DNA of 64,000 nucleotides, from positions 44,205,953-44,269,952 of the forward strand of contig OX359276.1 of NCBI GenBank assembly GCA_947179155.2, given 5' to 3'. The notes beneath the pieces are model-generated. The model was given only the letters and a program-made list of their open reading frames with translations. It searched no databases and was not told where the DNA came from. Origin of the DNA: Hedera helix (taxonomy: Eukaryota; Streptophyta; Magnoliopsida; Apiales; Araliaceae). Shown in pieces: positions 45,384 through 58,124 of the stretch; positions within the stretch are counted from its first letter, which is position 1, and each line of letters starts with the position of its first letter. Made by a program: the position numbers and the translations under genes.

Positions 45384-47304
45384 CTAACTAAGACTACCAG
45401 TTAAACCCATGCCGGCAACATGCTTTAAAAAGAGTTTGGGTGGTAAGCCTTTCGTAAGTGAATTTGCTAACATATCATGTGTACTAATATACTTAATGAC
45501 AACGTTTTAATCTTCAACTCTTTCCCTGACAAATAAGTACTTAATGTCAAGGTACGAGCACCACTCGAATTTGTGCTGTTAGAAAAACTAATAACAGAAT
45601 CATTAACACAAAATATTTTCAATGGCCTTGAAATGGAATCTACAACCTTAAGTCCTGAAATAAGATTCATCAATAATACGGCATGACAAGTAGCATGATA
45701 ACAAGCCACATATTCTGCCATCATCGTGGAAGTAGTAGTTAACTCATGCTTATGACTTATCCACGAAATAGAGCCTCATGAAAACTTAAAGATGTACCTT
45801 GATGTAGATTTCTTTTTGTCTTTACACGCATTTAGCAAAATTAGAATCAGAATAACCAACAACTTCAAAGTTATCTGTTTTCTGAATGTAAGCATAAAAT
45901 CCTTAATATCCTGTAAGTAGTGTAAAACATTTTTGGTTGTTTTCCAGTGATCTAAACCTGGATTTAACTGGTAACGACCAAGCATACCAGTTATATACGC
46001 TATATCAGGACGTGTACAAACTTAAGCATACATAAGACTCCTAACCGCAGAAGCATACGGAATAAGATTCATTTGATCACGTTCCAACTGATTTTTAGGA
46101 CATTGATATGAGCCAAGTTTGTCACCCTTAACAACAGGGGTGACAGTAGAAGAGCAATTTTGCATGTTATATTTGTTAATAACTTTATCAATATAAGCTC
46201 TTTGGGACAATCTTACTATCTCGTGAGACCTATCTCGATAAATTTCAATACCTATGACATAAGAGGCTTCACCAAGATCCTTCATATCAAAAAATTTAAA
46301 AAGAAAACGTTTTGTCTCATACAACATGTCTAAGTTATTACTTGCAAGTAGTATATTATCAACATACAAAACAAGAATAACAAATTTACTCCCACTGAAC
46401 TTCAAGTATATGCATTGATCCACTATATTTTTCTTAAAATCAAAATTACTCATCATCTCACGAAACTTAAAACACCATTGTTGAAAGGCTTATTTTAACC
46501 CATAGATAGATTTCTTTAGTCTACATATCATATGTTCCTTGCCTTTAACTAGAAAACCTTCTGGTTATGTCATATAGACATTCTCATGCAAGTCACCATT
46601 AAGGAATGCAGTTTTAACATCCATTTGATGTAACTCCAAATCATAATGAGCTATTAGTGTCATGACTATTCTAAATGAATCTTTCTAGGATACTAGACAG
46701 AAAGTTTTATTATAATCTACACCTTTCTTTTGAGTGAAATCTTTGGCAACCAATCGAGCTTTATACCTTTCAACGTTCCCTTTAGTATCTAATTTAGTCT
46801 TATAGACCCGCTTACAACCAACAGGTTTAACACCATTTCGTAATTCTTTAAGATCTCAAATGTTATTAAGCTCTATTGATTTCAACTCATCATTTATGGC
46901 ATCAAGCCATTGAGTTAATTGAACACTCGTAATAGCCTCTTTATAGGAAATAAGATCATTAATCTTACTTGAATCATAGTCAATCTCATTCAGATAAGTT
47001 ATAAAATCATCAAAATTAACAGGCTTTCTAGGTCTTTCGGACGTACGTAAAGGCAGCACAATTTCAGGAATATGATTTTCAATAATATGGGGTTCAACAT
47101 TAGGTGGTGGCTCAGCTATCTCAGGGGCATCATTTGCCTCATCCTCTTGAATTACAGGATAAGGAACATAAATCTCTTTTTCTTCGAGATCAATTTTTCT
47201 AGGCTCACCACTCCCACTTAAATCATCATTCTCTAAAAACTCTGCATGCCTAGTCTCAACAATTTTAGTGGTATATGAGGGAAAGTAAAAATGAAAACCC
47301 TTAG
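45384..47304 (-). pseudogene. copia reverse transcriptase and RNase H region
   Basis: From the right: KGFHFYFPSYTT-like linker, LPLRTSERPRKPVNFDDF, TQWLDAINDELKSIE, then degenerate RT with HQMDVKTAFLNGDLHE and GFLVKGKEH, FRKI-type segments, FVILVLYVDNILLASNN, DMKDLGEASYVIGIEIYRDR, SQRAYIDKVINKYNMQNCSS, YASAVRSLMYA. RNase H follows (LNPGLDHWKTTKNVLHYLQD; MMAEYVACYHATCHAV) and the pol end KGLPPKLFLKHVAGMGLTG, stop at 45384-45386. The catalytic box YVDD reads YVDN, so the second Asp is lost. Several stops split the frame (for example in 46456-46860). Confidence 0.85.
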
Positions 47305-49500
47305 TGTGACGCCCCCAAATCTAGGTCCACACAGCCCAAACTTGAGTCGTCAAAAGACTACAACAAAATTATTACAACAAAGCACAACGTACAACAATAC
47401 AGGGTATAATAATACACAACTAAGTCTTCACTATTATTGCCACACTATTTTACAACACGTGAAGACTACGACAGCTATTCCTCAGACTCTCACTCCATTC
47501 CCCGGCTAGACCCTGTTACGTTTTCATCTCCTGTAATGGAACAAAAGAAAGGGTGAGCTCAAATAGCCCAGTAAGAAATATCATGACTAAGATAATGACG
47601 AATAATTTATCATTAGCCTTCAACAGTTGAGTTCTTGATAGAATACAATAGACTACAAGGTTTATATCAAAAACTGCAGTTAAATTCTTAAACAACGTTC
47701 AGATCAATAATAGCAGCGGAATGAGCAATCTATTAGAAGAATAATGCAGACTATAATGTCCACTCGCTTCTCTTTTTAGTAAAAATATCATCAACTTTTA
47801 TCATCTGAAATACCATTAGTCAAAATAATACAACTTCACAGTTCCTGGTCATAATCATGCAGATCAACAGTTCATCTTTGCACTACGGGCCAAAGACATT
47901 CAATATAACACCAACGGTCATGATTATACCAGATTCAGCCTTTGGTCATAATCATACCAATCAACAGTTCATCTTTGCACTACGGGCCAAAGAGAACATT
48001 AACCACGTGCCATAAAAGACACCGAACAGATGTATCGCCTTTAACCTAGTATATCGCCTTTAACCTATCATCTGTTCAACAATTATATCACATCTGTGCC
48101 CCCGGCCACAGATATTCACAACAGCTTGATTCTTGATGATTAATACAAATAACAGTGATACAAATGATGAACAGAAGAACAAGATAAACAATAAGTATCA
48201 GAAGTTTACTTTGTGCAGATTCAAATAATGTCCAAATTGTCAACATGATGTGGAGTGAAATTTAAAAATGATATTCAAGATCCACAGTTCAGAATAACGG
48301 TTACAGTTCAATAGAAAGGTTCACGTAAATAGGAAGGTTCAGTTGAAATAATGAAGTTCAACTATTATGGAACATATAATATTTTCAGGAATTATAGAAG
48401 CAATAGTTCCATAATAAGTTTCGATTTAGGAGTATGAAAGAAAATAATATCCCTTACCGTAGCAGGTTTGATTTACAAAAGGTGAAGGAAATTAATATCC
48501 TTTACCATAGTAAGTTTGAATAATGGAAGATGAAAAAGATGGTATCCCTTATGAGTATAAAGGAAAATGATATCACTTACGAATATGGAATAAAAGTGTA
48601 ATGTGATAATTCGTGTAGACAAATTATTTCCACACGAGACAAATAAAAAGGGTTATTCACCAACAGGCGATAATCCGCACCGTAAGGTTATTCCCATCAA
48701 TTTGAATACGAATAGTTATTCACCAAACAGGCGATAATTCGCGCCGTAAGGTTATTCCCATCAATTTGAATACGAAGAGTTATTCACCAAACAGGCGATA
48801 ATCCGTACCGTAAGGTTATTCTCAAAGATTAATAAGGAATGAATACAAAAGGTTATTCACCAACAGGCGGTAAACCGCGCCGTAAGGTTATTCCCACAAT
48901 TTAATACATGGAAATAAATGGCACAAGAAAGAAACGATATTATTTTCGAGAATCAAAGAATGATAATCCCTTCAAGTAAGAAAGAAAATAATATCTATTT
49001 ATGATGATGAAAAGAATGATACCCCTTACCTTAACACGTGACTGGATATTGATTTAAATGAGATTGATCAACCTATATATTTTTAATATAATTAGTAATT
49101 ACCACATATAAATTTCAAAGTGTATGATAACTCGTATATTATGAACTATCAAAATTATATATATTTAACATAATTTTTGTAGTATAATATAACAACTTTA
49201 AAATAGTTTTTAAAATAATATTCCAAAATAAATCTTCCAAAGGAAGCTTTTAAAAATGATTCTTCTCAAAGAAGAGTCTTCTAAAGGAAGATTTGTGAAT
49301 ACCGTGAAAAATAGGAATTTATGAAATTACTACTCTTTAATAAAAGACTTACTTGAAAATTTTCTGCATTCCTTTTAGCTTTCAAACTCTCAAAATAACC
49401 TTACTATTCTCAGAGAAAACTCATAAAATTCTTATAGAAAAATTTTATGTTTTAGGTGTGATTTTTCTATTCAGCTGAACAATCTATTTATAGGAGAAAA
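47305..49500 (-). mobile_element. truncated gypsy LTR (copy C) inserted in copia
   Basis: Its left end TGTGACGCCCCCAAATCT and the following ~1.75 kb are nearly identical to the 3' LTR at 60433 (CACACAGCCCAAACTTGAGT, CAACAGTTCATCTTTGCACT, ATCTGTGCCCCCGGCCACAG). From about 49080 it diverges from that copy. It keeps a TATA-like CTATAAATAG complement near 49483-49492 and then gives way to copia integrase sequence near 49500. The U3 part upstream of the TATA box is missing, so only R-U5-like sequence remains. No target duplication is visible and copia sequence is lost at the site. The right border is approximate. Confidence 0.75.
48649..48898. repeat. tandem array in gypsy LTR copy C (4 units, 63-73 bp)
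   Basis: Units start with GTTATTCACCAA at 48652, 48715, 48779 and 48852. Each contains CAGGCG, a short loop, a CCGC-like word and CGTAAGGTTATTC. In the second unit GCGA-TAAT-TCGC and in the fourth GCGG-TAAA-CCGC are complementary pairs. Confidence 0.9.
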
Positions 49501-49507
49501 TAAGTTA

Positions 49508-50647
49508 CTATACTGAGTAACAATGCCATTTTCTTGATAAAATAAGGTAAATGGACCAGGACTATGACTTATATCGGAGTGTTTACCATAATACTCCCCG
49601 CCTCTATCTAATCTCACTACTTTAATTTTTCAGTCAAGTTGATTTTTAACTTCAGCCTTGAAAATTTTAATATATTTAATGATTCAAAATTTCTATTAAT
49701 CAGGTAAACATAAGTATAGCGAGAATAGTCATCAATGAACGTAGTAGAAGATTTGTGTCCACCAATTATAGGAGAAAATGGTCTACATATATTAATGTGA
49801 ATCACCTCAAGGAGTGCACCACTTCTAGTGGCTCCTTTCTTATTACGTTTCACAAATTTTTCTTTTATACATTCAATACAATGGTTAAAATTAGAGAAAT
49901 CTAGTGAATGAAGAATTTCATCTTTTATAAGATGTTGCATTTTGTCTTTTGAAATATAGCCTAAACGTTGATGCCACAATTTTGAAGAATTCTCATTATC
50001 TAGTTTTCTCTTATTTTCACTTTTTGAGATATTTTCTGTTACATTCATTATTAACAAGGATTCAGCAAAGACATTATCCAAATTCAACTTATAATGGTTT
50101 CTCTCTAAAGAGCTAAAACCAACAACATGAGAGTAATGATAAATAATTATTTTATTATTCCCAAACTTAAACGAAAAATCATTAACGTCAAGTTTAGATA
50201 TAGAAATTAAATTCCGTGTCATATTGGGAACATAAAAAGTATCATATAAATACAAGATGAAATCACTTTCCAAAACAAAAGGGAGAGCTCCTACAGCTTC
50301 AACTTGTATAGACTCTCCATTGTCAACTGTAATGGTTCTTTCCCCCTTTTGTAGTGCCTTCTTTGAAAGAAATCCCAGTAATAAATTAGTAATGTGAACA
50401 ATAGAACCAATGTTAAGCCACCGTGTATTAGAAGGAACGTTAATTAGAAAGGATTCATAAGTCACATAATTAAAGGACGTACCTTTCTTTTCAAGTCATT
50501 CTCTGAACTTAGGACAGTCTTTTTGAATATATCTTTGCTTCTTACAGAAGTGACATTTAGGACCTGCCTCAAATTTGTTACTTGAATAATTTGCCTTATT
50601 TGTTTTGGTAGAAATTGGCTTATCCTTATTTTAAAAACATTTACCAT
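49508..50647 (-). pseudogene. copia zinc knuckle, protease and integrase N-part
   Basis: From the right: a degenerate zinc knuckle (CHFCKKQRYIQKDC, with Tyr where His is expected), a stop, then the protease region with RWLNIGSIVHITN where the active site should read D-S/T-G (Asp replaced by Asn). GAG-pre-integrase follows with an intact HHCC zinc module (LWHQRLGYISKDKM, CIECIKEKFVKR). The first integrase Asp is also replaced (INICRPF for xDICGPF). FIDDYSRYTYVYLI keeps the second Asp, and VVRLDRGGEYYGKH, PGPFTLFYQENGIVTQY follow up to about 49508, where gypsy LTR sequence begins. The element is catalytically dead. Confidence 0.85.
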
Positions 50648-51308
50648 TTTTATGAGCTTTCTTCTTATGGAATCCAGTGGTAGTCAGATAAACAACATTA
50701 GGTCTTTCAACCTTAAGCCTTTCTTCCTCTTGTACGCACATGACGATCAACTCACTCATCTTCCACTTTTCTTTCTGCGTGTTATAATTGATCTTAAATG
50801 GATAAAACTGTGCAGAAAGAGAAGTCATAATGAAATGAACGAGAAAACTCTCAGAAATCTCCATGTCCATACCCTTTAATTTAAAGGTAGTATCATTCAT
50901 CATCATAATGTGCTCGCGCATTTCACTAACTCCATCATATCTGCTGGTGAACATTTTCAAAATAAGGGTACTTGCACGAGTTTTAGAAGATCCTTTAAAT
51001 TGTTTCTCTATTGATGCTAAGTACTCTGTGGCATTTTTAGAGTCAGGAATGGCTCTTCGAATAGTTGTCGTAATAGAGTTTTTCATAATCAATAGGGACA
51101 TGAAGTTGGATCGCTCCCACTTTTCATAAATAGTTTTTTGCTCATTTGAGCTTGTAGCTGTAAGTGGAGCAGGAAGATCCACTCGTAATGCATAGTTCAA
51201 ATCCATAACGCTGAGAACAATTTTCACTTGCTCTTTCCAAACAGTAAAATTAGTCTCATTCAAGGCTTCAATTCCAGAGAGATATCCAGAAATAGTAGGA
51301 GAAGTCAA
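50631..51308 (-). pseudogene. copia gag (UBN2-type)
   Basis: An open frame of 225 residues: SGIEALNETNFTVWKEQVKI, DLNYALRVDLPAPLTA, KWERSNFMSLLIMKNSI, ATEYLASIEKQFKGSSKTRA, MREHIMMMNDTTFKLKGMDM, VHFIMTSLSAQFYPFKINYN. This is the copia Gag/UBN2 family, which forms the capsid. It is the best preserved part of the element. The frame is lost just before the zinc knuckle. Confidence 0.85.
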
Positions 51309-52354
51309 TGCTGAAACATGATCAAACTCATAAGTATGCTTACAAAAAACTAAAAGAAATCGACAATGTACAACGATAAATAATAATTAATCATAATAAA
51401 AAAAACTAACTGTAGGGCAAACAGTTAATTAAATAAAATCTATTTACAACACCCAAAATAGATTTTAATGAGATGTTGGTAAATAATTATCAATCTTTCG
51501 TTGGTTCAATTAATAATATGTTAATAACGTCCCCATAAAATAATGCTCAACACATTTATCCACGCATCACTGTTGGGCAAAAACGAAATAAACATGTTAC
51601 TTATGTAATAAAATTTCATTTAATAAATTCTAATTCTAATTTTTCCGTTGGGTAAAATTAAAATCTTTATCTATTAAATGTAGTATTATGTGACTTTTCT
51701 TAATCTTTAATTATTTCGATTAATAACCCTCCGTTGGACTAATTATTAATTTTAGCAATAAAAGAGTCATGCATACACGTAAATTATTATGATCAAACTC
51801 AATTTTTTTTAAACATCATATTAATCAAGTTTGAAAATTAACATTATTTATAATTTACATGTAACAACTTAAAAGCCCTAATAATATTTCATATTCCAAA
51901 ATCTTAAATTACGATATAAAATTATGAACATGAATTAATTATAAACTTTATACATAACGGTAAACGGTTATGCAATAAACTTTATGCATTGTTGTAAGTG
52001 AACATGATGCAATAGACTTTATGCATAGCAGTAAACTAACATAATAAATACGTGGGTGCACCACCAGTAACAATATATAATGTCATGAAATATATATCAA
52101 CACCATCATGAGACCATAGTACAAATAATATTATCTAGACATAATAAGTAATAAATCTTTATGTACAATTTTAATATTCATGTCCAGTACAAAGATATAT
52201 AGCAATATTTTAATCAGCATGTCTTGTTTTAATATTTTATACTAAAGCACCAACATTCTGCTTTAATTATGATCAACATCAAAATATAGATATAAAGTTT
52301 CAATAGCAAAATTCACACATAGTAGTAACAGCGAAACAATAGTGTTGGTGCTAT

Positions 52355-52357
<3 letters not shown>

Positions 52358-52421
<64 letters not shown>
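52358..52421. repeat. (TA)n microsatellite
   Basis: About 64 bp of TA repeats in the untranslated region between copia 5' LTR and gag. Confidence 0.95.
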
Positions 52422-52422
<1 letters not shown>

Positions 52423-52502
52423 GGATTACGAAAATTAAAACAGAAAGAATTGTCGAGCATCATAACATAATTTTATTTATTTTATGTAATAGCGTAACCA
52501 TG

Positions 52503-52514
52503 TCATGATACCAA
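52503..52514 (-). other. copia primer-binding site
   Basis: On the minus strand TTGGTATCATGAC lies directly after the 5' LTR end. TGGTATCA matches the complement of the 3' end of initiator tRNA-Met (TGGTATCAGAGC), the usual copia primer. Only the first eight or so bases match. Confidence 0.7.
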
Positions 52515-52515
52515 G

Positions 52516-52938
52516 TGTTAAAGAATTATCGATGGGATCGTGTCATTTCATATAAACATAAATTAAATAAGTACTTGCATGAATTAAGAGAAGACATCTT
52601 GTACGTATCTCATTTACGCTGCACTTATGGGTGAAAGTTTTAAATTGTCTTTCTCAATTTTATGATGGATATATGTGTGTGTATAAAATTCTTGAGACGA
52701 CAACTGGGACCAAACCTTAACTATTTTATTTATAGAATAGCTAAGGGTCAAAATCGTCCATCAAAATTATGAAACCCTAGGGTCCATTATGCCAAATAAC
52801 ATTAGTAATATTATTTATGGGTCACATAATTACTAAGCCCATAAATAAAGTAATTATATTAATACAATATGTAAGCCCAATAATTACATAAATAATATAG
52901 GTAATATAGGTTGCATAAGGAAATAAAATATTCTAACA
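52516..52938 (-). repeat. copia 5' LTR
   Basis: 423 bp, on the plus strand TGTTAAAGAATT at the left and ATATTCTAACA at the right (TG...CA ends with inverted TGTTA/TAACA). A TATA box (TATAAATAAAATA on the minus strand, near 52722-52734) lies in the middle. The primer site adjoins its left side, fixing orientation. Confidence 0.75.
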
Positions 52939-53214
52939 ATTTTATTATCACAAGTACAGTACCTGTGCAAGACACGGGTATTACACGGGTAAGTATGTAA
53001 AATCTATAAAATCGTTAGATCAATTAAAAAAAATAAAGAAAAAAATTAATATAATATTATTGCAATAGAAAACAACGAAAAACATCCGACATAATATTTT
53101 CATCATCAAGACCACAATCCCATTGAATAAAAAGTGACAAAAAAAAAATTGAACTGCTAATGTGGACATACATATGCCTTTTCTCTATCACTTATTGTAT
53201 TTTGAGGCCCCTAA
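52939..53214. other. short intergenic stretch between copia and solo LTR B
   Basis: AT-rich. It contains the words TGTGCAAGACACGGGTA and TTACACGGGT near 52970-52992, a small hairpin of a kind often seen near Helitron ends, but no CTRR terminus was found. Confidence 0.4.
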
Positions 53215-55551
53215 TGTAAGACCCTAACTTTTTATTAATAAAACCTTATTTTCCCTATATATATTATTCTAAATTATAAGGAGTTAAATTGATAAAAAAA
53301 AGAAGTTAAGGATAATATGTATAAATTATAAGAAACAAAAAGAATGTTAGCGGAGACACCAAAGAATATTCAGTACTATATGACGGCGCTGTAACAACCA
53401 ATAATTGGTGAACCCCATAATATAATAATGGTCGAATACAGAAAACGACAAAATAACCGTTAATAAAAATTGTCAACGAAATTGTTACTTTTAATTGTTA
53501 AAATATCTGACAATAAAGGAACAGTAAAACACAGTATCACTATAGTATTTCACAATAATAAACCAATAATTGTTACAGTAGTAAGGATAATAATAGAAAG
53601 TTACCTAATTAAAAATCGTGGGTACTGAAAAGTTAGACAAACTTAATAATACGTTAGGTAAAGAACACTGTATACATAAATGTCTGAGATATTAATACAT
53701 TAAGTAAATAATGGAGAAAATGGACAAATATAATAATAATTTTGAATAGTAAAGTAAAAGGTAATATTGAAATGTGAAAGTTATGCTAAAATTTATGTGT
53801 AATAGATTTTAAGCTTACCATATAATTTTAACACTTGTAAATTGAAAAGTTGATATGTATGGTAGATATTAGTTAAGTTTTAACTATTAAAAGAGAGTTT
53901 AGCATAAGGAATTGACATAAACTTATTCTTCTTCCATTTTCTAAATATTTTTTAGTGTGAGTATTTTTCTAAGTATGTTAAGGATACTTTAAGTGTTGGT
54001 AACATCACTAAATGTACAAGGATTGCTCAGGTGAGTCTTTTATCGAAAGTATAGTACAAACACACACAAATTACATAGTATTTACAACTTTTCTTTTAAA
54101 AGATTCATTTTGAAAAGTTTTCTCTGGAAGATTGTTTCAAGATGTTATTTTATTCCTTCAAAATTATTTTGAAAATTTATTTTACTCAATTATATACACT
54201 ACACAAATTTGTATTATTAATACACATTTAGTGATTTTACAAAATAGGAGTTGGTGTACACTATAAAACTTATATGGTTTAATTATTAATTAAATTATAA
54301 ATATATATACATATAGATTGATCAATTATATAGAAAGTATAATTTAATCACGTGTTAAGGTAAATGATATCATTTTTATTCATCTTTTAATATTTAAATT
54401 TACTACGGTATAAAATATCTTATTTTTACCTCTCATAATATTAAACGATAAAAATTCTTAAAATAACAATTCATTAAAATTTTCTTAATAATTTGTGTTT
54501 TATCTAATATCTTTTGACTTGAACCTTCCTGTTGAATTTTAACCATTATATTTGAACTGTGAACTTTTGAACTGTGACATTTTAGACTTTGAACTTTATA
54601 TTTAAAGTATGGACATTTTGACTTGAATTTTCTATTTGAACTGTGAACATTTTAGACTATTAAATATTCTTTGTACCGTTAACTTTATCGTTGAACTTCA
54701 TACCTGTGAACCTTGGACATTATCCTTGGACTTGAACACATTCCGGTATTCTTTATATTGTGTTGACAATTTTGACATTATTGGACTATGAAAAAATTAA
54801 ATCATTTATTAAAAATAAATAAATTTTAGATTTCTTTATTGTTTTATTATTCTTATTATTTCTATTTATTTTTTGTTATTTGTACTAACTATTAAGACTC
54901 AAGTTGTTGTGAATATCTTTGTCAATGTGCAAATACAATAAATTGTTGTATGTTTTTAGCCTGCGTGGCAAAGACACATGATAAAAATTCTCTTTGGCCT
55001 AGATGTAAAGAAGAACCGTTACGTTTAATGATCATAACTATTGGTATTGCAAATAATGGAATCTTGATGATAAATTTTAAATTAGAGGACATATTAGACA
55101 TTATTGTCTATTTAACTTTCTAATTTATTGCTCATTCTGCTATAATTATTTGTTCAAAACTTATGATGTATAACATATTTTAAATCTCTGATTTTTTCAC
55201 TGTTGAAGACTAAAAGATAACTTTATTTTTCGTTATCCTAATCATAACATTCTTGACTGGCTATTTAAGCTCACTATTTTGTTTTCCTAATTCCTTTCAA
55301 GAAATGAAAATATAGTTGGAGCTAGCGGGGAGAGCATAAAATATAGTGATGGTCCGATTTAATCGTTATAATAGTCCTCACTAAGTTATAAGATAATGTG
55401 TCAATAATTATAGTGAGGATTTAATGTGTGTGTGTTGTTGTGTTATACGCGATATTATAATAATTATAATTTGAGAATTTACGAATACTGTTTTGTATTT
55501 TGATAACTCAAATTAGATTGTATAAACCCGAATTTAAGAGGAGGCGTTACA
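53215..55551 (+). mobile_element. solo LTR of the gypsy family (copy B)
   Basis: Begins TGTAAGACCCTAAC and ends GAGGAGGCGTTACA. It is flanked by a perfect 5-bp target duplication CCTAA (53210-53214 and 55552-55556). Internal blocks match copy A: GGCGCTGTAACAAC versus GCGCCGAAATAA, AACGACAAAATAACC, ATTGTCAACGAAATTGTTAC, AAACCAATAATTGTTACAG, ATAACTCAAATTAGATTG near the end. It is 2337 bp with no internal region, hence a solo LTR. It is more diverged than copies C and D. Confidence 0.85.
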
Positions 55552-55556
55552 CCTAA

Positions 55557-56771
55557 ACTCATTCTTGCATGCGCATATGCAAATATTAAGTATTATAAAT
55601 AGTGAAATCAGTAAGTACGACGAATAAATAAATGGTTATGTAAGATGAAAATTTTAAAAGACCAATATGGCACCTCTGTGATTGAGCCCTGAAAAATTGA
55701 AATCTAAAATATTATCGAGTCTTAAATCTTTGCTAGAAATTGCATCGTCTTCGCATTTGTTTGTCTAACAAAAGAAGTTTAGGACAAATTAGAGTTGATG
55801 ATACAATATAACAAATATATGGGTATTAAAGAATAAGAAAAAAAAGATTAGCAAAATAAATATTATACGCAATGGATAATCTTATTTGAAGGTATCTTTG
55901 CCATAACAAGCCTCACGGTTTAGTTTATCTCTACAAATTTCAAGCATCCATAAAAACAAATTATATATACAGACATATATACACGCAAATCACAAATAAT
56001 GAAAATAAAATTAAGACATTAACGTAAAAAAGGTATCTTTCTACCATACAAATGAAAGTGAATAGATCGAATTGGTGATTTGGGTTAGCAGATTGTGATA
56101 AGTTGATCAGAGATGAGAAATTCTAACTAATTTTAATTCTTCTTGCAATCCAAATTAGAGAGTATACGTGTATGTATATATTTATACATGGGTTAATTGG
56201 AAAAAGAAGAGTTTTTTTGGGAAAGAAAAAGTTTTACGAATGAACGAATTTTCGATCTTACAATCTAAATTGGAGAGTGACTTGTACGAAGTTAACTCAA
56301 ATTGTATTTGTACGTAAGTGAATTTAAACCAAAACCAATTTAGTTTATTTAATTGTTAGCAAATGAATTTATATTCTTTCATTAACTATTATGAATGCTT
56401 GCTCGTACTTTCTACGGGTATCATGTTTGTACTATAATAGTAACATCTTATACATTATTATTTTCTTAAAGAAAATAATGATATATCATAAAAACATGTA
56501 TTTCAATATATTATACACATACATATATATATGCCTAATTCATAGAAGAACACTTGCATTGCATGTTTTATTATTGATAATAATGCCCAATGTCAAGAGT
56601 AATGCTAAGATATTAAATGGTGTCTCTCATATTATTTTATTACGTAACAAATTACAATTGTACTTAATTAGCAAAATAGTGACATATTCAACAATACTCC
56701 AATATTAGTGAACCAATATCTTTTATTCCAATATAGAGAATCAATTCATCCATTTTTCCCAACATAAATGA

Positions 56772-56849
<78 letters not shown>

Positions 56850-58124
56850 AATTAAAAATAGAAAATGTTAAATGCAGTCTATGGGTCCACTGATTTGATA
56901 TGAAAGTAATTATTTTATTAATTGAAAATTTGAATACAGTTATTATTTTTTCCATTTTTAAGAAAGACTTTGTCAGAAGTATTGTATACGAGACAAATAA
57001 GTGAATAACATTATACATAAATTAAGTAGACTAATTACTTGTACACACCAGTAATCACAAGGAAGGGGAGATGATGACAAGGTAACAAATAGCAATTAAC
57101 AAACAAATGATTCCTTAAATCTTTAATAAAAGATTTGGAACTTAGGATATAAGGAAAAGTTTAAGTTTTTGTATTTTTAAATTTAATAAGAATAATGTTA
57201 AAATACAATTCCTCAAATTTTCACAAAAGAGACTCAATTGTATTTTTTTCTGTTCAACCAACGGATCAAATTTTTAGTGATAATATTATAAAAATGACAC
57301 TATCTTTGAATTTTATTAATAGAAATTCACGGTTATATCACACTACTAAACTAACAAATTACTTTTAGGGACATACATGCGAAGAATATCCTCAGATTTT
57401 GTAAATGTAATTTTATTTAAAATTGATATGTCATGTTTGTTTGCAAAGATAACAATTGAGATCAGACTATTAATCTCAATTTTTTTGTTTGTTTTAAAAA
57501 TTAGACTTTGAATTATTAATCAAGGGATAATAAAATAACTTTAAATGGAGGATTATTTAATTTCATATTCAACCAGGTATTATAATCTCCATATCATTTG
57601 AAATTAAAAATTTGTAGACAAAATTAACTTTTGCCTTTTTTAAAAATGATCGATTTATTATATTCTATCAATATATACTCATTATTAAGAATACAATATC
57701 TTTGTTATTGTTGATAAAAGTATAATAATCCAAACGATAAATTTTTATCTAGTTCTTTAAATAATTATGAACAAAATAAACACAACATGATATTATTTTA
57801 AGTTATTCCATCAATAATCTCATTCTAAACAAACATGTGATTAGAACTATTTAATTTTAGAATTAGTAGTTTTAGGATTATAATCCATTTGAATTAGGCT
57901 GAGCAAAAAACGATTAAAATCAAATTATCGAATTGAACAAATAAAATTAATTGAATTATTTTGATTATTCTGCTTAATTTGGTTATAACTATTTAATTAT
58001 TCGGTATTTTGGTTCGATTTCAGTTATTAAAATTATGTTATTCGGATACTTGAATTAGATATTTAATTTTATTTTTTATAGCTTTATCTTATGACTATGT
58101 ACTTATGTATTATTAATTTGAATC
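55557..58124. other. AT-rich intergenic, no gene seen
   Basis: Carries the microsatellite at 56773-56842. The open frame at 56391-56708 has no known motif. A block near 57890-58060 with repeated AATTGAA/TTCGGT-like words may be the left half of a broken MITE. Confidence 0.5.
56773..56842. repeat. (TA)n microsatellite
   Basis: About 70 bp of TA repeats. It creates a spurious Tyr-Ile repeat frame on the minus strand. Confidence 0.95.

Larger units (their letters stand above)
44996..52938 (-). mobile_element. decayed Ty1/copia retrotransposon, interrupted by gypsy LTR
   Basis: Read on the minus strand: 5' LTR (52938-52516), primer-binding site, gag, zinc knuckle, protease, integrase start, a foreign 2.2-kb gypsy LTR piece, the RT and RNase H part of pol ending at 45384, an untranslated stretch, a purine-rich tract (AAATGAGAGAA, 45007-44997) and a TGTTAAAATA that may be the start of a truncated 3' LTR at 44996. 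The order gag-PR-IN-RT-RH defines copia. About 150 codons of integrase/linker are missing at the gypsy insertion. Many stops and lost catalytic residues show it is inactive. The left border is uncertain. Confidence 0.8.

Noticed and set aside
48649..48898. CRISPR-like appearance of the regularly spaced repeats (also 61629-61968)
   Set aside because: The intervals are themselves homologous from unit to unit, the DNA is eukaryotic and the arrays lie inside retrotransposon LTRs. They are ordinary tandem repeats.
52960..53000. Helitron 3' end next to the copia LTR
   Set aside because: A small CACGGGT hairpin is present, but no CTRR terminus follows it.
56773..57018. Minus-strand frame with Tyr-Ile repeats (also at 2720, 40662 and 52263)
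   Set aside because: Product of AT microsatellites, not a protein.
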